A program made the position numbers and the translations under genes. The notes beneath the pieces are model-generated. The model was given only the letters and a program-made list of their open reading frames with translations, was not told the origin of the DNA and searched no databases. From Streptomyces sp. NRRL F-5123 (lineage in GTDB: Bacteria > Actinomycetota > Actinomycetes > Streptomycetales > Streptomycetaceae): DNA of 40,135 nt. This document shows, in pieces, positions 10,321 to 19,192 of this stretch; position 1 is the first letter of the stretch, and each line of letters opens with the position of its first letter. The stretch is taken from contig NZ_JOHY01000059.1 in assembly GCF_000721495.1 (NCBI RefSeq), forward strand, positions 1 through 40,135. Direction: 5' to 3'.

Positions 10321-10365
10321 GTCCACCCTGTGGACAGCCCGCGTCGGCCCGCCGCCGACCGGCGG
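10321..10365 (-). terminator. Two small hairpins between thiE and metF
   Basis: GTCCACCCTGTGGAC (10321-10335) and CCGCCGACCGGCGG (10352-10365) are perfect inverted repeats with 6-bp and 5-bp stems just downstream of the thiE stop. They may end the thiE transcript before the separate metF promoter. The stems are short and no T tract is present. Confidence 0.4.
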
Positions 10366-10378
10366 TGACCCACGGCGA

Positions 10379-11041
10379 TCAGGCGCGCACGGCCGCCGCC
10401 AGCCCGCGGGCGGCCTCGTACGGGTCGGCGGCCCCGGTGATCGCCCGGACCACCACGATCCGCCGCGCGCCCGCCGCCAGCACCTCGCCGACGTTGTCCG
10501 CGTCGATGCCGCCGATCGCGAACCACGGCCGGTCCGTGCCGAGCCCCGCCGCATACCGCACCAGGTCCAGGCCGGGGGCCGGACGGCCCGGCTTGGTGGG
10601 CGTCGGCCACACCGGGCCCGTGCAGAAGTAGTCCGCGCCCGGCTGCACGGCCGCCGCGGCCGCCTCCGCCTCGGCATGGCACGAGCGGCCGATCAGCACG
10701 TCCTCACCCAGCAGGGCGCGCGCGGCGGGCACCGGCAGATCGCCCTGCCCCAGGTGCAGGACGTCCGCGCCCGCCGCGTGCGCCACGTCGGCCCGGTCGT
10801 TGACGGCGAGCAGCCGCCCGTGCCGCCGGCAGGCGTCCGCGAGGACCGCGAGCGCCGCCAGCTCCTCGCCGGCCTCGATGCCCTTCTGTCGCAGCTGGAT
10901 CACGTCCACCCCGCCGGCCAGGGCCGCGTCGGCGAAATCCGCGAGGTCGCCGCGCTCCTGCCGCGCGTCGGTGCACAGATACAGCCGGGCCTCCGCCAAC
11001 TGCTCGCGGGCGGCCCCGCTGCGTGCCTTGCTGCTGGTCAT
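10379..11041 (-). CDS. thiE: Thiamine-phosphate synthase
   Basis: This 220-residue TIM-barrel enzyme joins HMP diphosphate and thiazole phosphate to make thiamine monophosphate. Visible signatures are [30 protein letters not shown] with [23 protein letters not shown] and [11 protein letters not shown], in the usual order. A GGGGAG element lies about 8 nt before the ATG. The gene is on the opposite strand from thiO-thiS-thiG and has no TPP riboswitch of its own that I can see. The Rv2175c-like gene ends 45 bp upstream on the same strand. Confidence 0.95.
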   Translation of the reverse strand: MTSSKARSGAAREQLAEARLYLCTDARQERGDLADFADAALAGGVDVIQLRQKGIEAGEELAALAVLADACRRHGRLLAVNDRADVAHAAGADVLHLGQGDLPVPAARALLGEDVLIGRSCHAEAEAAAAAVQPGADYFCTGPVWPTPTKPGRPAPGLDLVRYAAGLGTDRPWFAIGGIDADNVGEVLAAGARRIVVVRAITGAADPYEAARGLAAAVRA

Positions 11042-11086
11042 ACGGGCGGCTCCCCGGGGGCGGGCGGCGAGCGGGGCGCCGCGGGC

Positions 11087-11461
11087 TTACACGGCGAGCG
11101 CCTGGGCGCGGCGCTTCACCTCGGTCCCGCGATTCTCCCGCAGCGCCTGCGCCGGGGTGCCGGGCAGGGTCTCATCGGCGGTGAAGAGCCACTCCAGGGC
11201 CTCCTCGTCGGAGAACCCGTCGTCCTTCAGGACGGTCAGCGTGCCGGGCAGTCCCTTGATGATCTTGCCCTCGCCGATGAAGGCGGAAGGCACCATCAGC
11301 ACCTTGTTCTCCCCGCGGCGGACCGCGAGCAGTTGCCCCTCCTTGATGAGCGGGCGGATACGGGTGATGTCGAGCCCCAGCTGGTCGGCGACCTCGGGGA
11401 GGGTGAGCCAATCGGGGACGAGCGCGTCGATATGTGCGTCAACTGACGAGAAAACAGTCAC
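11087..11461 (-). CDS. Rv2175c-family DNA-binding protein
   Basis: The 124-residue protein begins VTVFSSVDAHIDALVPDWLTL, then has a winged-helix-like region (PEVADQLGLDITRIRPLIKEGQLLAVRRGENKV) and a C-terminal helical part. It matches the actinobacterial Rv2175c family; the M. tuberculosis member binds DNA weakly and is a substrate of the kinase PknL (from memory). A Ser/Thr kinase gene lies about 4.4 kb away here. I chose the GTG at 11461, the family start; CAGGCT sits 7 nt upstream and there is no ribosome binding site, so it may be leaderless. The much longer open frame up to 12292 is a shadow of the neighbouring reductase. Confidence 0.88.
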   Translation of the reverse strand: MTVFSSVDAHIDALVPDWLTLPEVADQLGLDITRIRPLIKEGQLLAVRRGENKVLMVPSAFIGEGKIIKGLPGTLTVLKDDGFSDEEALEWLFTADETLPGTPAQALRENRGTEVKRRAQALAV

Positions 11462-11538
11462 GGGACAAGCCTGCCACCTGCCGCCGACAAGCGCTGCGGG
11501 GCGGCGCCGTCCGAGCACCCGGACATGGGCCGTTCCGC

Positions 11539-12744
11539 CTACCGCGCCGCCGACGACAGCGGCACCGCCGGGTCGGCGGCCAGCGCCGGGTCCACCGACG
11601 CCGAGCGGCCGATCAGCTTGCGGGCCTGCGCCAGATCCCGCGGCCGCCCCACCGCGAGCACCGCCGCGAGCCGCTCCCCGCGCAGCCAGCACGCCGACCA
11701 CGCGTCCGTCGTCGGATCTCCGCGCAGCAGCAGCGTGTCGGCGTCGGCGTGGTGCCCGGCGTACTGCACGAATCGCCCGAACTGCTCCGACCAGAAGTAC
11801 GGCACCGGGTCGTACACCTCGTCGCCGCCCAGCACGTTCGCCGCGGCCGTACGCGGGCCCTGCAGGGCGTTGTCCCAGTGGTGGACCAGCAGCCGCTCGC
11901 CGAACCGGCCCGACGGGAAGGACGCGCAGTCGCCCACCGCGAAGACATGGGGCGCGGTCGTCCGCAGCCGGTCGTCGGCCACGACCGCCCCGTCCGCACC
12001 GAGCTCGACCCCCGCCCCGGCCAGCCAGCCCGTCGCCGGACGCGCCCCGATCCCCACCACCACGGCCTCCGCCGGAATCCGGCCGCCGTCCGCGAGCACC
12101 ACCGCGCCGGGCTCCAGCTGCGCCACCGGGGTGCCCGTCCGCAGCTCCACCCCCGCCTCGTCGTACCAGGCCCGCATGTGCGCGGTCACAACCGCGGGCA
12201 GCACGCCCGCGAGCGGCCGGTCCGCCGCCTCCACGACCGTCACCGCGCAGCCCGCCTGCCGCGCAGCCGTCGCGAACTCCGCGCCGATCCACCCGGCGCC
12301 CACGACCACCACGTCCTGCTTCGCGTCCAGCACGGGCCGCAGCGCCGCCGCGTCGTCCAGCGTGCGCAGCAGGTGCACGCCGGGCAGCCCCGTCGTCCCC
12401 GGCAGCGCCACCGGATACGCCCCCGTGGCCACCACGAGCCGGTCGTACGGGACCGCGCCCGCGTCCGTCACCACCTCGCGCTCCCCCACCCGCAGCGCCT
12501 GCGCCCGCACCCCCAGCCGCAGCTCCACCTTCAGGGCGTCGAAGTCCACGTCGAACCTGACGTCACCCCCCGCCGGGCCGCCCAGCAGCACCGCCTTCGA
12601 CAGCGGCGGCCGGTCGTACGGGGCGTGCGGTTCGTCGCCGATCAGCGTGATCTCGTCCGCCGAGCCCATTTCCCTGAGGGCCACGGCAGTCTGCACGCCG
12701 GCCATGCCGGCTCCGACGATGACGATTCTCCGGCTGTCGCTCAC
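11539..12744 (-). CDS. NAD(P)/FAD-dependent oxidoreductase, ferredoxin-reductase-like
   Basis: The 401-residue flavoprotein has an N-terminal FAD-binding motif (RIVIVGAGMAGVQTAVALRE), YDRPPLSKAVLLGG, a central NAD(P) motif (VVVVGAGWIGAEFATAARQAG) and the second FAD signature HVFAVGDCASFPSG. This is the layout of ferredoxin/rubredoxin reductases that serve oxygenases and P450s. Redox partner and substrate are unknown, and no ferredoxin or P450 gene is nearby. The GTG at 12744 begins the conserved fold; the preceding GAGGGA is unusually close, so the start is less certain. The Rv2175c-like gene starts 77 bp downstream. Confidence 0.87.
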   Translation of the reverse strand: MSDSRRIVIVGAGMAGVQTAVALREMGSADEITLIGDEPHAPYDRPPLSKAVLLGGPAGGDVRFDVDFDALKVELRLGVRAQALRVGEREVVTDAGAVPYDRLVVATGAYPVALPGTTGLPGVHLLRTLDDAAALRPVLDAKQDVVVVGAGWIGAEFATAARQAGCAVTVVEAADRPLAGVLPAVVTAHMRAWYDEAGVELRTGTPVAQLEPGAVVLADGGRIPAEAVVVGIGARPATGWLAGAGVELGADGAVVADDRLRTTAPHVFAVGDCASFPSGRFGERLLVHHWDNALQGPRTAAANVLGGDEVYDPVPYFWSEQFGRFVQYAGHHADADTLLLRGDPTTDAWSACWLRGERLAAVLAVGRPRDLAQARKLIGRSASVDPALAADPAVPLSSAAR

Positions 12745-12840
12745 TCCCTCACGGTAGCGCTCCCCGGTATGTCGGGGGGTGTGTCCGCCCCTTCGCCACG
12801 GGCTGCCCCGTGAGGTGCTTTGTGCGACCTTCCGCGCACT

Positions 12841-12910
12841 GTGGCTGGTCGCGCAGTTCTCCCCAGAGCTTCGCCTGGGAGGTACCCCCACGCGCCCCTG
12901 AAAAACGAGT
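12841..12910. repeat. Dispersed GCGCCCCTGAAAAACG repeat, variant copy
   Basis: GTGGCTGGTCGCGCAGTT, followed further on by CGCGCCCCTGAAAAACG, matches the right arm of the inverted repeat at 75-245. About 27 bp (ending GGGAGGTACCCCCA) interrupt the usual junction. No matching left arm is present, so this is a half element. It lies just upstream of the FAD reductase gene and abuts a longer repeat. Confidence 0.6.
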
Positions 12911-12943
12911 GCCGCCCCCCGTGACAGCAACCTCCACCGGCCG

Positions 12944-13262
12944 GCAGCCGCCGACGAGACGCGCGAGGGGCACGATCACCCCACCCCACCGGCGGGGCAG
13001 CCGCCGACGAGACCTGGGAGGGGGACGATCCGGGGGTGCCCCCGCAGGAATGCGCACCGATTCCCCGTCACGCTCGGGGAAAGGTCGGACGCGCATTCCG
13101 AGGAGGCACCCCCGGAGTGGCCCCCGGCCCACCCGCCGAAGCAAGGGCGCGATGCCGCGCCGGGTGACAACAGGGGCGCGGGGCTGCATCTGATGTGCGG
13201 CCGGCGCCGCGTGGGCGCGACCGGCCCCCACGGCGGGAAGATCGCGACGCCCACCGCAAGAG
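12944..13262 (+). repeat. Dispersed ~320-bp repeat, copy A, with a conserved hairpin
   Basis: This stretch is closely similar, in inverted orientation, to 39757-40135. Its core is a long hairpin: CCGGGGGTGCC and GGAATGCGC (13030-13055) pair with GCGCATTCC and GGCACCCCCGG (13091-13115), with an internal loop; an inner TTCCCC/GGGGAA hairpin fills the top. The right part includes ACAACAGGGGCGCGGGGCTG and GGCGGGAAGATCGCGACGC. A CAGCCGCCGACGAGAC unit occurs twice at its left end. No protein or transposase is encoded. It ends about 35 bp before the TPP riboswitch. Confidence 0.85.
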
Positions 13263-13296
13263 GCAGAACGGAGCGAGGGATAGGGTGAAGCCGAAG

Positions 13297-13393
13297 TGGA
13301 CTCGCGGGAGCCCGGCGGACCGGGCTGAGAGGGCGGCTGATCGCCGCCGACCGTAGGAACCTGATCCGGGTCATTCCGGCGAAGGGAGGAGCT
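13297..13393 (+). promoter_or_regulatory. TPP riboswitch (THI element)
   Basis: The conserved TPP aptamer elements appear in order: GGGCTGAGA (CTGAGA at 13325-13330), a variable arm, then GGAACCTGATCCGGGTCAT and TCCGGCGAAGGGA (GAAGGGA at 13381-13387). The last element runs into AGGGAGGAG, which is also the ribosome binding site of thiO (ATG at 13401). Ligand binding that closes P1 would therefore hide the ribosome binding site, so control of translation initiation is the likely mechanism. The outer ends are approximate. Confidence 0.95.
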
Positions 13394-13400
13394 GACGTCC

Positions 13401-14576
13401 ATGCGGACGCACCCCGACGTACTGATCATCGGCGGCGGCATCATCGGCCTCGCCACCGCCTGGCGCGCAGCACAACGCGGCCTGCGCACGGCGGTCGCCG
13501 ACCCCGCACCCGGCGGCGGAGCCGCCCACGTCGCGGCGGGCATGCTCGCCGCCGTCACGGAGCTGCAGTACGGCGAGCAGGCCCTGCTCGACCTGAACCT
13601 CGCCTCCGCCGCCCGCTACGCGGACTTCGCCGCGGAGCTGAGCGAGGCGACGGGCCTGGACACCGGCTACCGCCCGTGCGGCACCCTCGCGGTGGCGCTG
13701 GACGCCGACGACCGCGCCCAGTTGCGCGACCTGCACGCCTTCCAGACCGCGCTGGGCCTGGACTCCCGCTGGCTGACCGGCCGCGAGTGCCGCCGCCTGG
13801 AGCCGATGCTCGCGCCCGGTGTGCGCGGCGGCCTGCGGGTGGACGGCGACCACCAGGTCGACCCGCGGCGGCTGGCTGCGGCGCTGCTGAGGGCGGCGGA
13901 GCTGGCGGGCGTGGAGTTCCTGCGGGCACGCGCCGCCCGGGTGGAGTCGGCGGCGGGCCGGGTGACCGGCGCGGTGCTGGCGGACGGCACGACGGTGTGC
14001 GCCGCCCAGACCGTACTGGCCGCGGGCAGCGAGAGCGGCCGGATCGACGGCATACCGCCGGAGCTGCTGCCGCCCGTGCGTCCGGTGAAGGGCCAGATCC
14101 TGCGGCTGCGGATCCCGGCCTCGCACGCGCCGTTCCTGTCGCGTACGGTCCGCGCCGTGGTCCGCGGCAGCCATGTGTACCTGGTGCCGCGCGACAACGG
14201 CGAGCTGGTGCTCGGCGCGACGAGCGAGGAGTTCGGCTGGGACACCACGGTGACCGCGGGCGGGGTCTACGAACTCCTGCGGGACGCGCACGAGCTGGTG
14301 CCCGGCATCACCGAACTGCCGCTCACCGAGACGCTCGCGGGCCTGCGCCCCGGCTCGCCGGACAACGCCCCGCTGCTGGGCCGTACGGCACTGGACGGGC
14401 TGCTGTTCGCGACCGGCCACCACCGCAACGGCGTGCTGCTCACACCGGTCACCGGCGACGCGATGGCCGCGGTGCTGACCTCGGCGGACGGCGAACTCCC
14501 GGCGTACGCGGCGGCGTTCGGGGCGCAGCGGTTCGCCGCCCGGGAGTCGCGGACGTACCAGGAGCTGAGCGTATGA
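13401..14576 (+). CDS. thiO: Glycine oxidase for thiazole synthesis
   Basis: This 391-residue FAD enzyme oxidises glycine to the dehydroglycine used by thiazole synthase. It starts with a dinucleotide motif (DVLIIGGGIIGLATAWRAA) and shows the D-amino-acid-oxidase-type layout: GGAAHVAAGMLAAV, the substrate-domain sequence GGLRVDGDHQVDPRRLA, RPVKGQILRL and the C-terminal FAD contact FATGHHRNGVLLTP. Length fits ThiO. It is the first gene of thiO-thiS-thiG behind the TPP riboswitch, and its stop overlaps the thiS start (ATGA). ThiC, ThiD and thiF-type genes are not in the window. Confidence 0.95.
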   Translation: MRTHPDVLIIGGGIIGLATAWRAAQRGLRTAVADPAPGGGAAHVAAGMLAAVTELQYGEQALLDLNLASAARYADFAAELSEATGLDTGYRPCGTLAVALDADDRAQLRDLHAFQTALGLDSRWLTGRECRRLEPMLAPGVRGGLRVDGDHQVDPRRLAAALLRAAELAGVEFLRARAARVESAAGRVTGAVLADGTTVCAAQTVLAAGSESGRIDGIPPELLPPVRPVKGQILRLRIPASHAPFLSRTVRAVVRGSHVYLVPRDNGELVLGATSEEFGWDTTVTAGGVYELLRDAHELVPGITELPLTETLAGLRPGSPDNAPLLGRTALDGLLFATGHHRNGVLLTPVTGDAMAAVLTSADGELPAYAAAFGAQRFAARESRTYQELSV

Positions 14577-14806
14577 ACGCCACGCGTACGCCGGGCGGCG
14601 CGCGGATCACCGTGCACGTCAACGGGCGGGCCCGCGAACTGGCCGCCCCCGTCGCCCTCGACGCACTGGTCGCGGAGCTGACGACCGCGCCCTCGGGGGT
14701 GGCCGCCGCCCTCAACGAGACGGTCGTCCCGCGGACCCGCTGGTCCGCGACCCCGCTGTCCGACGGTGACCGCGTCGAGGTGCTGACCGCGGTCCAGGGA
14801 GGCTGA
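14573..14806 (+). CDS. thiS: Sulfur carrier protein ThiS
   Basis: The 77-residue ubiquitin-fold protein carries sulfur to thiazole synthase as a C-terminal thiocarboxylate. It has the beta-grasp start RITVHVNGRARELAA, the ALNETVVPRTRW stretch and the required C-terminal Gly-Gly (LTAVQGG). Its ATG at 14573 overlaps the thiO stop by 4 nt, so translation is coupled. ThiG begins 3 nt after its stop. Confidence 0.95.
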   Translation: MNATRTPGGARITVHVNGRARELAAPVALDALVAELTTAPSGVAAALNETVVPRTRWSATPLSDGDRVEVLTAVQGG

Positions 14807-15631
<825 letters not shown>

Positions 15632-15860
15632 GCCGACACCCCCCGCCGGACGGAGTCCGGCGCAGCGAGCGGGCCGAAGCCGGCGCAGCGGCCCGCGAGG
15701 GGCGCGTCAGGAAGGTTCCGTGCGGCCGCGAAGAACCGCGTCAAGAGGAACCGGGCCCACCGCTCCAATGGTTACGGTTTGGCGGCGTTCGCCACGGCAT
15801 CGCCACAGTGCCGCGGCGAACGGGGACCGGCGTCGTACCCGGCTCGTAGAATCGGGCGTC

Positions 15861-17888
15861 GTGGACACCACCGTGCAGGATCCGCTGGTCGGGCAGACGC
15901 TGGACGGGCGTTACCGGGTCGAGGCCCGGATCGCCGTCGGCGGGATGGCCACGGTCTACCGCGCCCTGGACACCCGGCTCGACCGGGTGCTGGCGCTGAA
16001 GGTCATGCACCCGGGGCTGGCCGCGGACGGCGGCTTCGTGGAGCGGTTCATCCGCGAGGCGAAGGCCGTGGCGCGGCTGTCGCACCCGAATGTCGTGGGC
16101 GTCTTCGACCAGGGCACGGACGGCACGTACGTGTACCTGGCCATGGAGTACGTCGCGGGCTGCACGCTGCGGGACGTGCTGCGCGAGCGCGGCGCGCTCA
16201 CCCCGCGGGCGGCACTGGACGTGCTGGAGCCGGTGCTCGCGGCGCTGGGGGCGGCGCACCGCGCCGGGCTCGTGCACCGCGACGCCAAGCCGGAGAACGT
16301 CCTGATCGGTGACGCAGGCCGGGTCAAGGTCGCCGACTTCGGCCTGGTCAGGGGGGTGGACGCGCAGACGAGCAGTTCGGGCGCGCTGCTCGGCACGGTG
16401 TCGTACCTGGCGCCCGAGCAGATCGGCCACGGCCAGGTGGACGAGCGGACGGACGTGTACGCGTGCGGCGTGATGCTGTACGAGATGCTGACCGGCGCGA
16501 AGCCGTACGAGGGCGACACCGCGATGGAGGTGATCGTCCGGCGGCTCAACGAGGATGTGCCGCCGCCCTCCGCCGTCCTGCCAGGACTTGCGCCGCAGCT
16601 GGACGCGCTGGTGGCCAGGGCCACGAGCCGCGACCCGGAGGGCCGCCCGGCGGACGCGGTGGCACTGCTCGCGGAGGTGCGGGCGGTGCGCGCGGGGCTG
16701 ACGGGCGACGAGCTGGACCACCGCGCGGCCCCCGCGGAGGCGCCTGAGGCCGCACCGGTGGGCGCGGAGGACCCGACGAGCGTCGTGCACCCGCTGGCGG
16801 CGCTCGCGATGCCGGCCCCTCCCGCGCAGCCCGGCCGGGAGGACGACGCGCAGGACGACGAGCTGCACCGTACGACCCGGCTGCTGCCGCGGCGCCCCGC
16901 GGACGAGGAGCCGTACAGCATCGACGACACGCCCGCGGCCCCGCCGCCCGGTCCCGGTCGGCCCGGTGGTCCCGGCAGGCGGGGGCGGGCGGGGCGCGGC
17001 CCGGCCTGGCGGGGCCGGCGCGGGGTGCTGGCGGTCCTGGCGGCGCTGCTCGTGGTACTCGGGGTCGCGGGCGGCGTCTGGTACATCAACGACGGGCAGT
17101 TCACGCACGTCCCGGGCGTGCTGGCGCTGCCGCAGGCCGAGGCGCAGCACAAGCTGAGCGCCGCGGGCCTGGACACCGAGGTGCGCAAGGACTATTCGCT
17201 CACCGTGCCGCGCGGCAGCGTGATCTCCACCGATCCGGCGCCCGGCAAGCGCATCCGCAGCAACGGCACGGTGACGCTGACCGTCTCGGAGGGCCCGCGC
17301 CAGGTGAAGGTGCCGGACGTGTCCGGGCGCACGCTCGCCGACGCGCAGCAGCAGCTCAAGGACGCGGGGCTGGTGCCGGGCACGGTGGGGAAGTCGTTCA
17401 ACGACTCGGTGCCGCAGGGCTCGGTCATCGTGACGGACCCGCCCGCGGGCCGGGAGGTCGCGCCGGGCACACCGATCGCCTTCACGATCTCCCGCGGCTC
17501 TCCCGTGGACGTACCGGACGTGATCGGCAAGTCGGTCACCGAGGCGCAGCAGACGCTGCAGGACGCGGGCTTCCAGGTGGTGCTGTCGCCGGACAAGGCG
17601 TTCTCGGACGAAGCGGACGAGGACACCGTCGCCGTGGAGACCCCGGACCGCGACACCCAGGCGGCCAGGGGGGACACCGTGACGATCACGGTGTCCAAGG
17701 GCCAGCAGCTCTTCCCGGTGCCGGACGTCAAGGGCCAGAAGCAGGACGAGGCGGAGAAGACCCTCGAGGCGGCGGGCTTCGAGGTGCGGGTGATCAACCT
17801 GTTCTTCGGGGACACCGTCTTCAGCGAGTCCCCGGACGGCGGCAGCCAGGCCCCGAAGGGCGCCACGGTCACCCTCTGGGTGCGGTAG
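15861..17888 (+). CDS. Membrane Ser/Thr protein kinase with four PASTA domains
   Basis: The 675-residue Hanks-type kinase has a Gly-rich loop (about 24-31, IAVGGMATV), Lys47, catalytic loop H139-R-D141-A-K-P-E-N146 and D159-F-G. A disordered acidic/Pro-rich linker follows (about 285-385), then one transmembrane helix near 388-411, then four extracellular PASTA repeats to the C terminus. PASTA domains sense muropeptides or lipid II, so the protein probably couples wall state to growth. The GTG at 15861 is the conserved start; TAGAAT ends 8 nt upstream and there is no ribosome binding site, suggesting a leaderless mRNA. By position it corresponds to mycobacterial pknL, which lacks PASTA domains, so the domain content is closer to PknB. 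Confidence 0.95.
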   Translation: MDTTVQDPLVGQTLDGRYRVEARIAVGGMATVYRALDTRLDRVLALKVMHPGLAADGGFVERFIREAKAVARLSHPNVVGVFDQGTDGTYVYLAMEYVAGCTLRDVLRERGALTPRAALDVLEPVLAALGAAHRAGLVHRDAKPENVLIGDAGRVKVADFGLVRGVDAQTSSSGALLGTVSYLAPEQIGHGQVDERTDVYACGVMLYEMLTGAKPYEGDTAMEVIVRRLNEDVPPPSAVLPGLAPQLDALVARATSRDPEGRPADAVALLAEVRAVRAGLTGDELDHRAAPAEAPEAAPVGAEDPTSVVHPLAALAMPAPPAQPGREDDAQDDELHRTTRLLPRRPADEEPYSIDDTPAAPPPGPGRPGGPGRRGRAGRGPAWRGRRGVLAVLAALLVVLGVAGGVWYINDGQFTHVPGVLALPQAEAQHKLSAAGLDTEVRKDYSLTVPRGSVISTDPAPGKRIRSNGTVTLTVSEGPRQVKVPDVSGRTLADAQQQLKDAGLVPGTVGKSFNDSVPQGSVIVTDPPAGREVAPGTPIAFTISRGSPVDVPDVIGKSVTEAQQTLQDAGFQVVLSPDKAFSDEADEDTVAVETPDRDTQAARGDTVTITVSKGQQLFPVPDVKGQKQDEAEKTLEAAGFEVRVINLFFGDTVFSESPDGGSQAPKGATVTLWVR

Positions 17889-17924
17889 GCGGACGGAAGG
17901 GGCGGGGGCGGGACTCTCGAAACA

Positions 17925-17944
17925 GGGCCCTAGAGTTCGGGCCC
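17925..17944. terminator. GGGCCC hairpin between convergent genes
   Basis: GGGCCC at 17925-17930 and 17939-17944 can pair across TAGAGTTC and covers the stop codon of the leftward oxidoreductase gene. It lies 36 bp after the kinase stop. It may act in either direction, but the stem is short. Confidence 0.35.
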
Positions 17945-18544
17945 GTCGCCCGGCTCCTCCTGGTAGGAGTAGCGCTGTTCCTGCCAGGGGTCGCCGAGGT
18001 TGTGGTAGCCGCGCTCCTCCCAGAAACCGCGGCGGTCGGCCGTCATGTACTCGATACCGCGGACCCACTTGGGGCCCTTCCACGCGTAGAGCCGGGGGAC
18101 GACGAGCCGGACGGGGAATCCGTGTTCCGCGGTGAGGGGCTCACCGCCCTTGTGGGTGGCGAATATCGCCTGCTCGTCGAGGAAGTCCTCGATGCGCAGG
18201 TTGGAGCTGAATCCGTATTCGGCCCACACCATCACATGGGTGACGTCATCGGCGGGCGGGGCGAGCTTCACGACGGTGGAGGTGGCCACGCCGCCCCATT
18301 CGATGCCGAGCATCGAGAATTTCGTGACGCAGTGGAAGTCGGCGACAACGGTGTCATAGGGAAGCGCGGAGAACTCCGGGTGTTTCCAGGACGTCGTGCC
18401 GCCGTCCGCGGTCGCACCGAAGACGCGGAACTCCCAGCGGTCCGGTTTGAACCGCGGAACCGGACCGTAGTGGGTGACGGGCCAGCCCCGCTGGATCCGC
18501 TGGCCCGGCGGCAGCTCCCCCGCGCGACGCTCGTACCGACCCAT
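17930..18544 (-). CDS. Sulfite-oxidase-like molybdopterin oxidoreductase
   Basis: The 204-residue protein is the molybdopterin-binding domain alone. The likely Mo-ligand Cys is C72 in DFHCVTKFSMLGIEWGGV, and the C-terminal half has HGFPVRLVVPRLYAWKGPKWVRGIEY, typical of sulfite-oxidase/YedY-like proteins. I see no twin-arginine signal, heme domain or dimerisation domain, so it is a short cytoplasmic-looking member with unknown substrate. The ATG at 18544 is preceded by GGAGG only 1 nt away, which is odd, but no better start is visible. It converges with the kinase and is divergent from bfr. Confidence 0.87.
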   Translation of the reverse strand: MGRYERRAGELPPGQRIQRGWPVTHYGPVPRFKPDRWEFRVFGATADGGTTSWKHPEFSALPYDTVVADFHCVTKFSMLGIEWGGVATSTVVKLAPPADDVTHVMVWAEYGFSSNLRIEDFLDEQAIFATHKGGEPLTAEHGFPVRLVVPRLYAWKGPKWVRGIEYMTADRRGFWEERGYHNLGDPWQEQRYSYQEEPGDGPEL

Positions 18545-18626
18545 GCCTCCATGGTGACAGACCCGGCCCGGTGCTCGTGACCAGGTGCCGGGCGGCCGAA
18601 CGGCAGGGACAAAACGGCCACAGAAC

Positions 18627-18642
18627 GTAAGCGTGCACTTAC
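18627..18642 (+). promoter_or_regulatory. GTAAG...CTTAC palindrome upstream of bfr
   Basis: GTAAGCGTGCACTTAC (18627-18642) pairs in 6 of 8 positions around its centre, about 70-86 bp upstream of the bfr ATG, between divergent genes. It does not match the 19-bp iron box seen at 19472-19490. It may bind a repressor or activator; none can be named. Confidence 0.35.
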
Positions 18643-18712
18643 TGGAACAGATGACCGCACAATGCAAGGATGCGCGCAACCCACTTGTCCGAACGGGAAG
18701 GACGGCGCTGCC

Positions 18713-19192
18713 ATGCAGGGCGACCCCGAGGTCATCGAGTTCCTCAATGAACAGCTGACCGCCGAGCTGACCGCGATCAACCAGTATTTCCTGCACGCGA
18801 AGATGCAGGAGAACTTCGGCTGGGTGAAGCTCGCGAAGCACACCAGGGCGGAGTCCTTCGACGAGATGCGGCACGCCGAGATCCTCACCGACCGGATCAT
18901 TTTCCTGGAGGGGCTGCCGAACTACCAGCGGCTCTTCCATGTCCGGGTCGGGCAGACGGTCACCGAGATGTTCGAGGCGGACAAGCAGGTGGAGGTCGAG
19001 GCGATCGACCGGCTGCGGCGCGGGGTCGAGCTGATGCACGCGAAGGGCGACTACACGTCCAAGAACATCTTCGAGTCGATCCTGTCCGACGAGGAGGACC
19101 ACATCGACTATCTGGACACCCAGCTGGAGCTGATCGAGAAGCTCGGCGAGGCGCTCTACCTCGCGCAGGTGATCAAGCAGCCAGACGCCTGA
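18713..19192 (+). CDS. bfr: Bacterioferritin, heme-containing
   Basis: This 159-residue ferritin forms the 24-subunit iron-storage shell. All diiron ferroxidase ligands appear at the standard positions: E18, E51, H54, E94, E127 and H130, and Met52 is the heme ligand that marks true bacterioferritins. GGAAGGA lies before the ATG at 18713; the frame extends upstream without support. Its last 20 bp overlap the 3' end of the oppositely transcribed bfd gene, whose product would release the stored iron. Confidence 0.96.
   Translation: MQGDPEVIEFLNEQLTAELTAINQYFLHAKMQENFGWVKLAKHTRAESFDEMRHAEILTDRIIFLEGLPNYQRLFHVRVGQTVTEMFEADKQVEVEAIDRLRRGVELMHAKGDYTSKNIFESILSDEEDHIDYLDTQLELIEKLGEALYLAQVIKQPDA

Noticed and set aside
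10248..10378. Riboswitch before metF
   Set aside because: The gap has two short hairpins but no SAM, cobalamin or folate riboswitch signature, and the promoter suggests a leaderless transcript.
11087..12292. 401-residue frame joining the Rv2175c-like protein to upstream sequence
   Set aside because: Only the last 124 residues are a real protein; the rest is out of frame with the reductase gene it overlaps and starts without a ribosome binding site.
12944..13262. Protein-coding frames inside the dispersed repeat
   Set aside because: Frames up to 132 codons exist on both strands, but the paired copy at the right edge breaks their pattern and no start signal or domain is visible.
15741..18083. 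780-residue minus-strand frame opposite the kinase gene
   Set aside because: Long because GC-rich codon bias opens the opposite frame; composition is Arg/Leu/His-rich and no family is recognised.
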